Part shown: piece after piece, positions 27,489 through 36,634 of the stretch | Numbering within the stretch: position 1 is the stretch's first letter | Layout: each line of letters starts with the position of its first letter | Assembly (NCBI RefSeq): GCF_001428255.1 | Contig: NZ_LMRW01000028.1 | Coordinates: forward strand, 62,001-126,000 | Origin: Agromyces sp. Soil535 | GTDB taxonomy: Bacteria; Actinomycetota; Actinomycetes; Actinomycetales; Microbacteriaceae | Direction of reading: 5' to 3' | Length of the DNA: 64,000 nucleotides | Position numbers and translations under genes: made by a program | The notes under the pieces: model-generated | The model's database searches: none | The model's input: only the letters and a program-made list of their open reading frames with translations | Told to the model about the DNA's origin: nothing

Positions 27489-28088
27489 ATGGCTCGCCCG
27501 CGACACGTCATCATCTCCACCTTCGCTGCGCTCCTGCTGCTCAGCGGCTGCGCTCCTTCAGCGCCGGGCGAGTCTAGCCCCACGCCCAGTCCGAATCCGT
27601 CCACGCCAGCTGCGAGCGAGAGCCCAGCCACGCCGGAGGAACTGGTGCTCCCCACCACTTGCGAAGACCTCTTCCCGGAATCGACCGAGGCGGCGCTCAC
27701 GGCCGAAGGACTCGAGCCGCTCGGCGACACGAGCGGTGCGGAAGGCTACGGAGCCTCCGATCCGTCGCTCCAGGCAATGATCGAGGCCAACGAGAGCGTG
27801 AGCTGCACCTGGGTGTTGCCCGGGAGCGAGCGAGGTCTCTCGACTTCCGTCACGATCGTCTCGGATGCTGACCGCGAGGCGGTGGCGGCCGCTCTGCTCG
27901 CCGCGGGTTTCGCCCAGACCAGCGCGGTCGGCGAGTACTACAGCATGGAGTCGGGTGGCGAGTTCCCGCACACCGAGACTCACGCGCTGTACGAAGACTT
28001 CTGGGTCGCGACCCTGGACGGTTTCGGCACCAGCGCCTCCCTTTATACGGAGGACGCCATGGGCACCGTGAATCAGCTCAATTTCTGA
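27489..28088 (+). CDS. Small lipoprotein of unknown function
   Basis: The 199-residue protein has a signal peptide with lipobox LSGC, a Ser/Pro/Thr-rich linker of about 30 residues, and a globular domain with two cysteines (TTCEDLFP and VSCTWVLP) that could form a disulfide. I chose the ATG at 27489 because the signal peptide starts there; the in-frame extension upstream has no secretion features. It has its own promoter space after the terminator. I do not recognise the family. Confidence 0.75.
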   Translation: MARPRHVIISTFAALLLLSGCAPSAPGESSPTPSPNPSTPAASESPATPEELVLPTTCEDLFPESTEAALTAEGLEPLGDTSGAEGYGASDPSLQAMIEANESVSCTWVLPGSERGLSTSVTIVSDADREAVAAALLAAGFAQTSAVGEYYSMESGGEFPHTETHALYEDFWVATLDGFGTSASLYTEDAMGTVNQLNF

Positions 28089-28095
28089 CGGCCGC

Positions 28096-28123
28096 GGTGA
28101 CGGATGCCGCGCCATCCGCCACC
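28096..28123. terminator. Bidirectional terminator between convergent genes
   Basis: An 11-bp stem with one mismatch (28096-28106 with 28113-28123) and a 6-base loop lies between the lipoprotein stop and the VOC protein stop. It could serve both strands. Confidence 0.6.
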
Positions 28124-28137
28124 TCGGCCGCGCGCGC

Positions 28138-28527
28138 TCAGGCGGCGTCGGGCGCCGTCGTCCAGAGCCCGAGGACGTTGCCCTCGGTGTCGCGGAAGTA
28201 GCCGAAGTACCCCATGCCGGGGATCGCGGTCTTCGCCTGCACGACGGCACCGCCGAGCGAGGTGATCCGCTCGAGTGCGGTGTCGATGTCGTCGACGTCG
28301 ACCGTGATGATCGGATGCGACAGGGCCTCCGTGCGTTCGAACATGCCGCCGTTGATCGCACCGGGTTCGAGCGGCGCATGCGTCGCCTCGTCGACGGGCG
28401 TCGTCGTCACGTTCGTGTACTGCTGCTCGGGCGTGACGTCGAGCCGCCAATCGAAGGCGGCTCCGTAGAACTCCCGTGCTCGTCCCTGGTCATCGGCCGG
28501 GATCTCGAAATGCACCACTCCGGACAT
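28138..28527 (-). CDS. VOC/glyoxalase-superfamily protein
   Basis: The 129-residue protein has two paired beta-alpha-beta-beta-beta modules. The first starts VVHFEIPADD and includes AREFYGAAF; the second has SHPIITVDVDDIDTAL and FRDTEGNVLGLW. Small proteins of this type are often annotated as glyoxalase or bleomycin-resistance proteins, but the substrate is unknown. GAGGGGG precedes the ATG at 28527. Confidence 0.88.
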   Translation of the reverse strand: MSGVVHFEIPADDQGRAREFYGAAFDWRLDVTPEQQYTNVTTTPVDEATHAPLEPGAINGGMFERTEALSHPIITVDVDDIDTALERITSLGGAVVQAKTAIPGMGYFGYFRDTEGNVLGLWTTAPDAA

Positions 28528-28632
28528 CGTGGCCCCCTCTCGCCTGCGGCACCGGGGCATCCGTGCACCCGTGCCGCTCGGGAGCATAGTCCGCACGTCG
28601 GGGAGCCGAAAGGGTGCGACAGACGCCCTGCA

Positions 28633-30264
28633 CTACTCGCGCCAGGGCACCCCACGCACGGGGTAGTACACGGTGCCCCCGGCATCCCAGTGCTCACCGA
28701 GCGCGGCGACCCGGCCGAAGAAGTCGTCCGTGTCGCGCCGGCCATCGGGGGCCGCAGGCGACCAGCCGATCTCGGCGACGGCCGCCAGGCGCGGGAACGC
28801 CATGAACTCCACCTCCGCGAGCGAACCGAGCGTCTCGGTCCACAGCGGCGCCTCGACGCCGAGGACCTCGGCCTCGCCGACCCCGGGAACGATCGACGTC
28901 GGCTCCCAGAGGTAGGCCTCGTCGAGCGTCGTCGGTCCCTTCGCCCAGTCGAGGCCGAGCCGCCCGCCGAGCGGGCCCTGCGGGTCGTCGACGTACTTCA
29001 TGTCGAGATAGGCGACGTCGGCGGGAGACATGATCACCCGTCCGCCCTGCTCCACGAACGAACGGGTGAGCTCGGCCGCGGTGCCCTTCGGCTCGACGAA
29101 GCTCCAGTACTGCCCGACCGTGCCGGCCGGCAGCTCGCGGGATGCACCCATCTCGTGCCAGCCGATCACGGTCTTGCCGGTCGCCGCGCCCGCGGCTGCG
29201 ATGCGGCGCACGAGGTCGAGGTAGTCGGCCTGCGACGTCGAGAGCGACTCGTCGCCGCCGAGATGCAGCCACGGGCCGGGCGTGAGCTCGGCGACCTCGC
29301 GCGTGACCTCCGCCAGGAACCGGTCGGTGGCCTCGGCTCGGTCGGGGGAGGCGCACAGCGACGAGAACCCGACCTCGGTGCCCTCGTACGGCGTGGGGGC
29401 GACGCCGTCGCAGTTCAGCTCGGGGTAGGCGCTGAGCGCCGCGTTCGTGTGCCCGGGCAGGTCGAGCTCGGGCACGACGGTGATGAACCGTTCGGCCGCG
29501 TACTCGACGATGCGCCGGTAGTCGTCCTTCGTGTAGAACCCGCCGCCGTCGCCGCCCACGGAGGTCGCCGCGCCGATGCCGGTGAGCTCGGGCCACGACT
29601 CGATCTCGATGCGCCAGCCCTGGTCGTCGGTGAGGTGCAGGTGCAGCACGTTGAGTTTCATCGACGCGATCTCGTCGACGTACGCGAGCACGTCCTCCAC
29701 CGGGAAGAAGTGGCGCGCCACGTCGAGCATCGTGCCGCGGTAGGCGAACCGCGGGGCGTCGGCGACGGATGCCGCGGGCACGGTCCATCCGCCCTCGGGC
29801 GCCGGCGCGGCATCCGTCTGCTCGATCGCGGCGGGAAGGAGCTGGCGCAGCGTCTGCGTGCCACGGAACAGGCCGGCGGCGGCATCGGCCGCGATGCGCA
29901 CTCCGTCGGCGCCGGACTCGAGCGTGTAGCCCTCTGCGGCGCCGTCGGGCGCCTCGCCGTCTGCGACGACGAGCGAGACGTCGGATGCCGCGGGCATGCC
30001 CTCGACCACGGGGAGCTCGAAGCCCGTGGCCCGCCGCGCCTGTTCGGCGAACGTCTCGGCGACCCCGGCCGCCCCGGAGCCCGCGACGACCAGCCGGGAT
30101 TCGGCGGTGAGCCGGAACGGGGCCGCGTCGCGCGGCTCGTACGAGATGGGGGCGGGGATGATGCCGGTCACGGCGTCTCCGTTCTCGTCGGGTGACGTGC
30201 AGGCGCTCGCCACGGTCATGATGGCCGCCGCGATCGCGAGTAAGGCAGGAATCCTAACAAACAT
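28633..30264 (-). CDS. Secreted glycoside hydrolase family 20 beta-N-acetylhexosaminidase lipoprotein
   Basis: The 543-residue protein starts with a signal peptide and lipobox ASAC. It has the GH20 N-terminal beta domain (GIIPAP motif) and the catalytic barrel with HLHLTDDQGWRIEI and the catalytic Asp-Glu pair in HLGGDES. It releases terminal GlcNAc or GalNAc outside the cell and so feeds both sugar importers in this window. The ribosome site is weak. The start codon overlaps CTAACAAAC (plus strand), which matches a half of the ROK palindrome at 1422-1448. Confidence 0.92.
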   Translation of the reverse strand: MFVRIPALLAIAAAIMTVASACTSPDENGDAVTGIIPAPISYEPRDAAPFRLTAESRLVVAGSGAAGVAETFAEQARRATGFELPVVEGMPAASDVSLVVADGEAPDGAAEGYTLESGADGVRIAADAAAGLFRGTQTLRQLLPAAIEQTDAAPAPEGGWTVPAASVADAPRFAYRGTMLDVARHFFPVEDVLAYVDEIASMKLNVLHLHLTDDQGWRIEIESWPELTGIGAATSVGGDGGGFYTKDDYRRIVEYAAERFITVVPELDLPGHTNAALSAYPELNCDGVAPTPYEGTEVGFSSLCASPDRAEATDRFLAEVTREVAELTPGPWLHLGGDESLSTSQADYLDLVRRIAAAGAATGKTVIGWHEMGASRELPAGTVGQYWSFVEPKGTAAELTRSFVEQGGRVIMSPADVAYLDMKYVDDPQGPLGGRLGLDWAKGPTTLDEAYLWEPTSIVPGVGEAEVLGVEAPLWTETLGSLAEVEFMAFPRLAAVAEIGWSPAAPDGRRDTDDFFGRVAALGEHWDAGGTVYYPVRGVPWRE

Positions 30265-30397
30265 GATGCGGAGTCCATCCTGCCATGTGCGGGCGGGCAA
30301 TGTCAGGGGGAGATTCCAAGATCGCCGACGCGGCGCCCGGCCGCCGCCCACGATCGGCGCGGTTGACCCCGGACACCGCGTCCCCCACAGTGGAACG

Positions 30398-31492
30398 GTG
30401 CAGTGGGCTCTGGCCATCCTCACCGTCGTCGCGTACGTGACGCTGCCGCTCGGGTCCGCGAGCTTCGAGCAGCAGGCTCTCGCGACCCTGCTCGTCGGCC
30501 TCGCCTACTCCATGCTCGCGATCTTCGGGTTCCGCTTCGTCCAGGGGCGCTCGATCTGGTGGGCGGTGGCGTTCGTCGGCGTGCAGCTGCCGCTGGGCTT
30601 CGCGGTGTTCTCGCTCTCGGGGGCGGCGGTCGGCGCCATCCTGCTCCTCGTGGTCCTCGTCTCGCAGAGCGTCCTGCTCCTGCCGCTGCCGGCCGCGGCC
30701 GCGGTCGCCGCCGCCATCCCGCTCGTGCACCTAGGCATGCAGTGGCAGGACGGACTGCGCGAGGGCCTCGGCACGCTCGCGGTCACGACCTTCACGCTCG
30801 TCGTGACGGAGCTCCTCGTGCGGGAACGGAAGGCCAGGGCCGAGCTCGCCGAGGCCAACGAGCGATTGCGCGGCTACGCCGCCCAGGCGGAGCAGCTGGC
30901 CACCATCCAGGAGCGCAACCGACTGGCGCGCGACATCCACGACGGCGTGGGACATCACCTGACCGTGGTGCAGATGCTGCTCGAGGCGGCTCGCGCCGTC
31001 ATCCGCACCGCGGACCCCGAGCGCCTCGACGCCATGCTGGGCAAGGCGCAGGAGCAGTCGGGGCAGGCCCTCGCAGAGGTGCGACGGTCGGTGGCCGCCC
31101 TGCGGGAGCACCGCCCCGCCCTGGCGGAGGCCCTGCAGACCCTGACCGCGGAGGCGACCGAGGCGGGCGTTCCGACCGAGCTCGAGATCCGCGGCCGGGC
31201 CCGCCCGATCCGCGCGGAGGTGGAGGAGTCGCTCTTCCGGGCGGCGCAGGAGGGTCTCACGAACGTCCGCAAGCACGCGGACGCGAGCAGCACGACCGTC
31301 GTCCTCGACTACCGAGGCGCGGATCACGTCCGGCTCGAGGTGCGCGACGACGGCCGCGGCCTTCCCGAGGGGCCGGCCGCGGGCTTCGGGCTCACCGGGT
31401 TGCGCGAGCGGACGGCGAACCTGGGCGGGCGGGTGTCCCTCGACCCGGCCGGCGCCGCGGGACTCACCCTCACCGTGGAGGTGCCGGGATGA
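30398..31492 (+). CDS. Two-component sensor histidine kinase (HisKA_3/NarL type)
   Basis: The 364-residue protein has five or six predicted N-terminal helices (about residues 1-125), a coiled region, the HisKA_3 phosphorylation motif RDIHDGVGHHLT, and a HATPase domain with EGLTNVRKHA and the GFGLTGLRERT glycine box. It lacks a large extracytoplasmic sensor and may sense within the membrane. The GTG start at 30398 is chosen by position of the first helix. Its stop overlaps the response regulator ATG. Confidence 0.9.
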   Translation: MQWALAILTVVAYVTLPLGSASFEQQALATLLVGLAYSMLAIFGFRFVQGRSIWWAVAFVGVQLPLGFAVFSLSGAAVGAILLLVVLVSQSVLLLPLPAAAAVAAAIPLVHLGMQWQDGLREGLGTLAVTTFTLVVTELLVRERKARAELAEANERLRGYAAQAEQLATIQERNRLARDIHDGVGHHLTVVQMLLEAARAVIRTADPERLDAMLGKAQEQSGQALAEVRRSVAALREHRPALAEALQTLTAEATEAGVPTELEIRGRARPIRAEVEESLFRAAQEGLTNVRKHADASSTTVVLDYRGADHVRLEVRDDGRGLPEGPAAGFGLTGLRERTANLGGRVSLDPAGAAGLTLTVEVPG

Positions 31493-32127
31493 CGATCCGC
31501 GTGCTCGTCGCCGACGACCAGGCGCTCTTCCGCGAGGCGCTCACGACCCTCCTCGAGGTGCAGGAGGGGATCGAGGTCGTCGGCGAGGCGGGCGACGGCG
31601 AGGAGGCGGTACGGCGGAGCGACGAGCTGCACCCGGACGTGGTCCTCATGGACCTGCGGATGCCCGTGCTCGACGGGATCGCCGCCACCGCGCGCCTCCG
31701 CGCGGAGCAGCCCGACGTCCGGGTGCTCGCCCTGACGACGTTCGACGACGACGAGGACGTGTTCGCCGCGCTGCGCGCCGGCGCCGTCGGGTACCTCCTC
31801 AAGGACGTGACCTCGGCGAGGCTCGTCGAGGCACTCGTCGCGGCAGCACGAGGCGAGTCCGTGCTCCAGCCGTCGGTGGCCGCGAAGGTCGTGGCACGGG
31901 TGGCGCGGTTGCCGCAGGAGCAGCCGACGCCGGAGCATCCGCTGTCGGGTCGGGAGGTCGACGTCGTCCGGCTGCTCGCCGAGGGGCGAAGCAACCGCGA
32001 GATCGCCGGCGCCCTCTTCCTCGCCGAGGGAACCGTCAAGAACCTCGTCACCAACGTGCTGTCGAAGCTCGAGGTGCGCGATCGTACGCAGGCCGCCCTC
32101 CGCGCGCGGGACCTCGGCATCCTCTGA
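31489..32127 (+). CDS. NarL/FixJ-family response regulator
   Basis: The 212-residue protein has a receiver domain with the acidic pair near residues 9-10, the phospho-acceptor Asp in VVLMDLRMP near residue 54, and the conserved Lys in GYLLKD. A LuxR-type helix-turn-helix follows (SGREVDVVRLLAEGRSNREI, about 152-171). It is coupled to the sensor kinase by a four-base overlap. A 26-bp inverted repeat 37 bases past its stop is a candidate binding site. Confidence 0.93.
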   Translation: MTIRVLVADDQALFREALTTLLEVQEGIEVVGEAGDGEEAVRRSDELHPDVVLMDLRMPVLDGIAATARLRAEQPDVRVLALTTFDDDEDVFAALRAGAVGYLLKDVTSARLVEALVAAARGESVLQPSVAAKVVARVARLPQEQPTPEHPLSGREVDVVRLLAEGRSNREIAGALFLAEGTVKNLVTNVLSKLEVRDRTQAALRARDLGIL

Positions 32128-32164
32128 CCCGTCGGTGCGCGGCGCCGGTGCCCGGGCATCGGTC

Positions 32165-32190
32165 CCGGGTCACCCCGGAACGTGACCCGG
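32165..32190. promoter_or_regulatory. 26-bp inverted repeat before the 4-TM gene
   Basis: Perfect 9-bp arms, CCGGGTCAC at 32165-32173 and GTGACCCGG at 32182-32190, are separated by 8 bases. It lies between the response regulator and the 4-TM gene. It could be the regulator's target, with a similar ACCCCGGA core also upstream of the kinase, or a terminator for the kinase-regulator pair. Confidence 0.45.
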
Positions 32191-32275
32191 AGCATGACCT
32201 TCGGCACCTGACGGCGCCCGTGCACTCCGCCGAGGATTCCCTGTGTCAGAACAGTGGAACCCACGAGGAGTCGAG

Positions 32276-32671
32276 ATGAACCACGAAGAGGCGACCGCCA
32301 GCCGACACCCGGCGCTGCGGTTCGCGCGACACGCCCTGGAGATGGTGATCGCCATGGTGGTGGGCATGATCGTGCTGGAGCCGGTCTGGTCGTTCGCCTG
32401 GCCGGAGTTCAGCGAGAACACCACCGCGCAGGTCCTCGTGATGGCCACGAACATGTCGCTCGGCATGGCCGTGTGGATGCGGATCCGCGGCCACGGCCTG
32501 GCCGCGATCGCCGAGATGTCCGCCGCGATGTACCTGCCGTTCCTGGTGCTGCTGCCGTTCCACTGGGCCGGGGCGCTGCCCGCGATGGCGCTGATGACGG
32601 CCGGCCACCTGCTGATGGTCCCCGCCATGCTGGTCGCGATGCTGCACCGCCGACACGAGTACGGGTGGTGA
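32276..32671 (+). CDS. Four-helix membrane protein of unknown function
   Basis: The 131-residue protein has four predicted helices rich in Met and a C-terminal His-Arg-Arg-His cluster. I chose the ATG at 32276 because GAGGAG lies 6 bases upstream; a GTG at 32243 has no ribosome site. I do not recognise a characterised family. It sits between a two-component system and a membrane DJ-1 protein in the same direction, so it may be part of what the system controls. Metal or redox handling is only a guess from the Met and His content. Confidence 0.75.
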   Translation: MNHEEATASRHPALRFARHALEMVIAMVVGMIVLEPVWSFAWPEFSENTTAQVLVMATNMSLGMAVWMRIRGHGLAAIAEMSAAMYLPFLVLLPFHWAGALPAMALMTAGHLLMVPAMLVAMLHRRHEYGW

Positions 32672-32673
32672 CC

Positions 32674-34011
32674 ATGCACGCCGTCCTCAGGACCGTCGTG
32701 CTCGTGCTCGCCGCACTGGCGCTTCCCGCCGCCCTCGGCGCTCCCACCGTCATCGGCACCCTCACCGCCCTCAATGCGCCGCGAACCGACGGCGCCTCCC
32801 CGCCGCCCGCACTGGTGGCGCACGACCCGTCGAAGCCGACCGCGGTCGTCGTGGTCGGCGACAGGGGCGCCGTCGTGTCGGATACGCTCGCCCCCTACGA
32901 GATCCTCGCCACCACGGGGGAGTTCAACGTCTACACCGTGGCATCCGATTCGCACCCGGTCCCGCTGACCGGCGGGCTCGACCTCGTGCCCGACCTCACC
33001 TTCGCCGGCCTCGAGAATCTTCTCGGCGGGTCGGCGGACGTCGTCGTGGTCCCCGCCATGCCAGATGTCGGCCAACCCACGACGAAGCCCGTCACCGACT
33101 GGCTCGCCACCCAGGCGAACGGGGGAGCGCTGCTCCTCAGCGTCTGCAACGGGGCCGGCGTGCTCGCCTCGGCCGGCCTCCTCGACGGACGCCAGGCCAC
33201 CGCGCACTGGCTGCGCATCGACGAGTTCGAGCGCCGCTACCCGCCCGTGGACTGGGTGCGCGGCACGAGGTACGTCGACGACGGGGACGTCATCAGCACG
33301 GCGGGCATCCTGTCGGGCATCGACGGCACCCTGCGCGTGGTCGAACGCCTCATCGGTGCGGATGCCGCGGCCGACGCCGCCGAGGCGATCGGCTGGCCGC
33401 ACCACCACCCGGGCGGCCCGGCCCGGATGCAACAGGCTGACCTCGAGGCATCCGATGCCGTCGCGGCATTCAACATCCTGTTCGGCTGGGACCGGCCCAC
33501 GACGGGCGTGCTCCTCACCGACGGGGTCGGGGAGATCGAGCTGGCCTCGGTCTTCGACACGTACGGCCAGTCGCTGGCCTTCGGCACGGTCGCCGTGGGC
33601 ACGGGGCCGGTGCGGTCGCGCCACGGCCTCACCTTCGTGCCGAGGACCAAGACCGCTGACGGCCTCGACCGGCTCGTCGTGCCCGGCACGACCGAGCACG
33701 CCGCGATCGCCGGGCCGGAGCCGGTGCACCCGCACCACGCGCCGGGGTTCCCGTACGACGGCGTGCTGCAGGACCTCGCACGAACGACGGATGTCGCGAC
33801 CGCGCTGTGGACGGCCAAGGTCCTCGAGTATCCCGTCGATGGCCTCGCCCTCAGCGGGCCGGCCTGGCCATGGACCGAGACGCTCAGGCCCATCGGCCTT
33901 GCCGTGCTCGGGGTGCTCGCGGCGCTCGGGGTGCTCGCGCTGATCCGAGGCGGCCGCCGTAGGCCCGGACGGGAGGATCCGGCGCCCGCCGAAGCGGTCG
34001 GCGAACGCTGA
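32674..34011 (+). CDS. Membrane-anchored protein with tandem DJ-1/PfpI domains
   Basis: The 445-residue protein has an N-terminal hydrophobic segment (about 5-32), a DJ-1/PfpI domain (about 50-250), a second divergent DJ-1-like domain (about 268-385, starting [13 protein letters not shown]), and a C-terminal helix (about 410-430) with a basic tail. The first domain keeps the nucleophile elbow SVCNGAG, with Cys near residue 158. The second appears to lack the cysteine. The catalytic part would lie outside the membrane. A GTG at 32668, overlapping the previous stop, is an alternative start. The family is related to GlxA and isonitrile hydratase; the substrate is unknown. Confidence 0.8.
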   Translation: MHAVLRTVVLVLAALALPAALGAPTVIGTLTALNAPRTDGASPPPALVAHDPSKPTAVVVVGDRGAVVSDTLAPYEILATTGEFNVYTVASDSHPVPLTGGLDLVPDLTFAGLENLLGGSADVVVVPAMPDVGQPTTKPVTDWLATQANGGALLLSVCNGAGVLASAGLLDGRQATAHWLRIDEFERRYPPVDWVRGTRYVDDGDVISTAGILSGIDGTLRVVERLIGADAAADAAEAIGWPHHHPGGPARMQQADLEASDAVAAFNILFGWDRPTTGVLLTDGVGEIELASVFDTYGQSLAFGTVAVGTGPVRSRHGLTFVPRTKTADGLDRLVVPGTTEHAAIAGPEPVHPHHAPGFPYDGVLQDLARTTDVATALWTAKVLEYPVDGLALSGPAWPWTETLRPIGLAVLGVLAALGVLALIRGGRRRPGREDPAPAEAVGER

Positions 34012-34054
34012 CGTCGCCGGGACGCGCCGCACGAGGCATCCATTGCTATGCTTG

Positions 34055-34169
34055 CGAGCGTCGCGACTGGCGTTGAGATGGGTACCCATCGGGGAGCGAC
34101 TGGCACGGACCGACCGCTCGCCTGGGCCGGTGCGCCTGCTGCCGCGCGAGTCGCGCTCGCAGCAGCACC
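34055..34169 (+). ncRNA. ZTP (pfl-motif) riboswitch with expression-platform hairpin
   Basis: The aptamer shows the pfl/ZTP signature in order: TCGCGACTGGCG at 34061-34072, a small hairpin around ATGGGTACCCAT, GGGGAGCGA at 34091-34099, and CCGCTCGCCTGGGC at 34114-34127. The class binds the purine precursor ZTP/ZMP and turns on one-carbon genes when 10-formyl-THF is short. After it comes a hairpin with arms 34129-34142 and 34159-34169, the probable on/off element. A -10-like TATGCT lies at 34047-34052. The downstream genes glyA and folD are standard targets of this class. Confidence 0.88.
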
Positions 34170-34201
34170 CATCAGGTCCGCATGTCATGAAGGAGCCAGT
34201 C

Positions 34202-35494
34202 TTGGCCGAATCCGCCATTTCCCAGCAATCGGTGCTGAACGCCCCGCTGTCAGAGGTCGACCCCGAGATCGCCGAAGTCCTCGAGCTCGAGCTCGGGCGG
34301 CAGCGCGACTACCTCGAGATGATCGCGAGCGAGAACTTCGTCCCGGTCTCGGTGCTGCAGTCCCAGGGCTCCGTGCTCACCAACAAGTACGCCGAGGGCT
34401 ACCCCGGACGCCGCTACTACGGCGGCTGCGAATACGTCGACATCGCCGAGTCGCTCGCCATCGAGCGCGCGAAGAGCCTGTTCGGCGCGGAGTACGCGAA
34501 CGTGCAGCCGCACTCGGGCGCCACCGCGAACGCGGCCGTGCTCGCGGCGATCGCCACGCCCGGCGACACCATCCTCGGCCTCGAGCTCGCACACGGCGGC
34601 CACCTCACCCACGGCATGAAGCTGAACTTCTCGGGCAAGCTCTACAACGCCGTGTCCTACGGCGTCAACCCCGAGACGTTCCTCGTCGACATGAACCTGG
34701 TGCGCGACAAGGCCCTCGAGCACAAGCCGCAGGTCATCATCGCCGGGTGGTCGGCGTACTCCCGTCACCTCGACTTCGCCGCGTTCCGCGAGATCGCCGA
34801 CGAGGTCGGTGCGAAGCTCTGGGTCGACATGGCCCACTTCGCCGGCCTCGTGGCCGCAGGGCTGCACCCGTCGCCGGTGCCCCACGCCGATGTCGTGAGC
34901 TCGACCGTGCACAAGACCATCGGCGGCCCCCGGTCGGGCTTCATCGTCGCGCGCGACATGGAGCTCGCGAAGAAGCTCAACTCCAATGTGTTCCCCGGCC
35001 AGCAGGGCGGCCCGCTCATGCACGTCATCGCGGCCAAGGCCACGGCGTTCAAGATCGCGGCATCCGCCGAGTTCAAGGACCGCCAGGAGCGCACGATCCG
35101 CGGCGCGCAGATCCTCGCCGAGCGCCTGACCGCCGACGACTCCCGCGCCGCGGGCGTCGACGTGCTCACCGGCGGCACCGACGTGCACCTCGTGCTCGCC
35201 GACCTGCGCACCTCCGAGATCGACGGCCAGCAGGCCGAGGACCTGCTGCACGAGGCGCTCATCACCGTGAACCGCAACGCGGTGCCGTTCGACCCGCGCC
35301 CGCCGATGGTCACCTCGGGTCTTCGGATCGGCACGCCCGCGCTCGCGACCCGCGGTTTCGACGACGCCGAGTTCACCGAGGTCGCCGACATCATCGCGCT
35401 CGCGCTGCAGGGCCGGGCGGATGTCGCGGCGCTCCGCTCCCGAGTGGAGGCGCTCACGGCGGTGTTCCCGCTCTACCCCGGCCTGCAGCAGTAG
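34202..35494 (+). CDS. glyA: Serine hydroxymethyltransferase
   Basis: The 430-residue protein (counting from the TTG) has the SHMT signatures [15 protein letters not shown] and the PLP lysine in [14 protein letters not shown]. It interconverts serine and glycine and loads one-carbon units on THF. I prefer the TTG at 34202 because AAGGAG lies 6 bases upstream. The in-frame ATG at 34187 has that Shine-Dalgarno sequence inside its own codons and none before it. The ZTP riboswitch upstream controls it. Confidence 0.95.
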   Translation: MAESAISQQSVLNAPLSEVDPEIAEVLELELGRQRDYLEMIASENFVPVSVLQSQGSVLTNKYAEGYPGRRYYGGCEYVDIAESLAIERAKSLFGAEYANVQPHSGATANAAVLAAIATPGDTILGLELAHGGHLTHGMKLNFSGKLYNAVSYGVNPETFLVDMNLVRDKALEHKPQVIIAGWSAYSRHLDFAAFREIADEVGAKLWVDMAHFAGLVAAGLHPSPVPHADVVSSTVHKTIGGPRSGFIVARDMELAKKLNSNVFPGQQGGPLMHVIAAKATAFKIAASAEFKDRQERTIRGAQILAERLTADDSRAAGVDVLTGGTDVHLVLADLRTSEIDGQQAEDLLHEALITVNRNAVPFDPRPPMVTSGLRIGTPALATRGFDDAEFTEVADIIALALQGRADVAALRSRVEALTAVFPLYPGLQQ

Positions 35495-35524
35495 CGTCCG
35501 TATCGGAGCAACCACCACGCAGAT

Positions 35525-35604
35525 CGCAATGCAGGAAGATCCGGCCCGACACGCCGAGGGCGAATACCCGGACGCGGCGTGTCGCACGATACTTCCTGCA
35601 TTGC
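35525..35604. repeat. 80-bp near-perfect inverted repeat between glyA and folD
   Basis: Outer arms of 14 bp (35525-35538 with 35591-35604) are perfect. Inner arms of 10 bp (CGACACGCCG at 35547-35556 with 35575-35584) are also perfect. They are separated by short unpaired stretches, with an 18-base loop that has a further GGG/CCC pair. It would fold into a long hairpin in RNA or a cruciform in DNA. It could be an operon attenuator or a REP/MITE-like element. I see no second copy in this window. Confidence 0.75.
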
Positions 35605-35626
35605 GGCCGGCCAGGCAGGAGAGAAC

Positions 35627-36511
35627 ATGACCGCCATCACGCTCGACGGCATCGCGACCGCGACGGCCGTGAAGGGGGAGCTCGCGTCGCGCATCGCGCT
35701 GCTGCGCGCCCACGGAGTCGTGCCGGGACTCGGGACGCTCCTCGTGGGCGACGACCCCGCGTCGCGCGCCTACGTGGCGGGCAAGCACCGCGACTGCGCC
35801 GAGGTCGGCATCGAGTCGATCCGGGTCGACCTGCCCGCGTCGGCGACCACGGCCGACGTGCGCAGGGCGATCCACGACCTGAACACCGCACACGAGGTCA
35901 CGGGCTACATCGTGCAGCTGCCGCTGCCCGCCGGGCACGACGAGCACGCGATGCTCGAGCTCATCGACCCCGACAAGGATGCCGACGGGCTGCACCCGAC
36001 GAACCTCGGCCGGCTCGTGCTCGGCATCGAGGGCGACCTGCACTCGCCCCTGCCGTGCACCCCGGCCGGCATCGTCGAGATGCTGCGTCGCTACGACGTG
36101 CCGATCCGAGGGCAGCACGTGACGGTGATCGGCCGTGGACTCACCGTGGGCCGCCCGCTCGGCCTGGTGTTCACGCGCAAGGGCCTCGACGCCACCGTGA
36201 CGCTCACGCACTCGCACACCACCGACCTCGCGGCGGAGGTGCGTCGCGCCGACATCGTCGTCGCGGCCGTCGGCGTGCCGCACCTGGTGCAGCCCGACTG
36301 GGTGAAGCCCGGGGCGGCCGTGCTCGACGTGGGCATCACGCGTGTGCAGGACGAGGAGACCGGCAAGGACCGGCTCACGGGCGACATCGACCCCGGAGTC
36401 GCCGAGGTCGCCGGGCACCTCTCCCCGAACCCCGGCGGCGTGGGCCCGATGACCCGCGCGATGCTGCTCGCGAACGTCGTCAAGGCGGCCGAGCAGCGCC
36501 TGCGGCGCTAG
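35627..36511 (+). CDS. folD: Methylene-THF dehydrogenase/cyclohydrolase
   Basis: The 294-residue protein is normal FolD length. It shows [23 protein letters not shown], the NADP-binding [11 protein letters not shown] (usually GRSxxVG, here GRGLTVG), and [12 protein letters not shown]. It links methylene-THF and 10-formyl-THF. CAGGAGAG lies before the ATG. With glyA it forms a one-carbon pair under the ZTP riboswitch, unless the inverted repeat between them separates the transcripts. Confidence 0.95.
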   Translation: MTAITLDGIATATAVKGELASRIALLRAHGVVPGLGTLLVGDDPASRAYVAGKHRDCAEVGIESIRVDLPASATTADVRRAIHDLNTAHEVTGYIVQLPLPAGHDEHAMLELIDPDKDADGLHPTNLGRLVLGIEGDLHSPLPCTPAGIVEMLRRYDVPIRGQHVTVIGRGLTVGRPLGLVFTRKGLDATVTLTHSHTTDLAAEVRRADIVVAAVGVPHLVQPDWVKPGAAVLDVGITRVQDEETGKDRLTGDIDPGVAEVAGHLSPNPGGVGPMTRAMLLANVVKAAEQRLRR

Positions 36512-36525
36512 CCCGAGCGAACCCG

Positions 36526-36562
36526 AGCGGATGCCGCAGGCTGCCTGCCTGCGGCATCCGCT
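36526..36562 (+). terminator. Perfect 15-bp hairpin terminator after folD
   Basis: Arms 36526-36540 and 36548-36562 pair without mismatch around a 7-base loop. It stands 14 bases past the folD stop and marks the end of the one-carbon unit. Confidence 0.8.
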
Positions 36563-36634
36563 GTCGACCTGCCGGTCGCCGGCTGTTCACCGCCAGTGCA
36601 CCGGCACGCCGCACTGCGCGCATAGGTTCGCGCC

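Noticed and set aside
32243..32275. GTG start 11 codons upstream of the 4-TM protein
   Set aside because: It has no ribosome site, while the ATG at 32276 has GAGGAG at the right distance.
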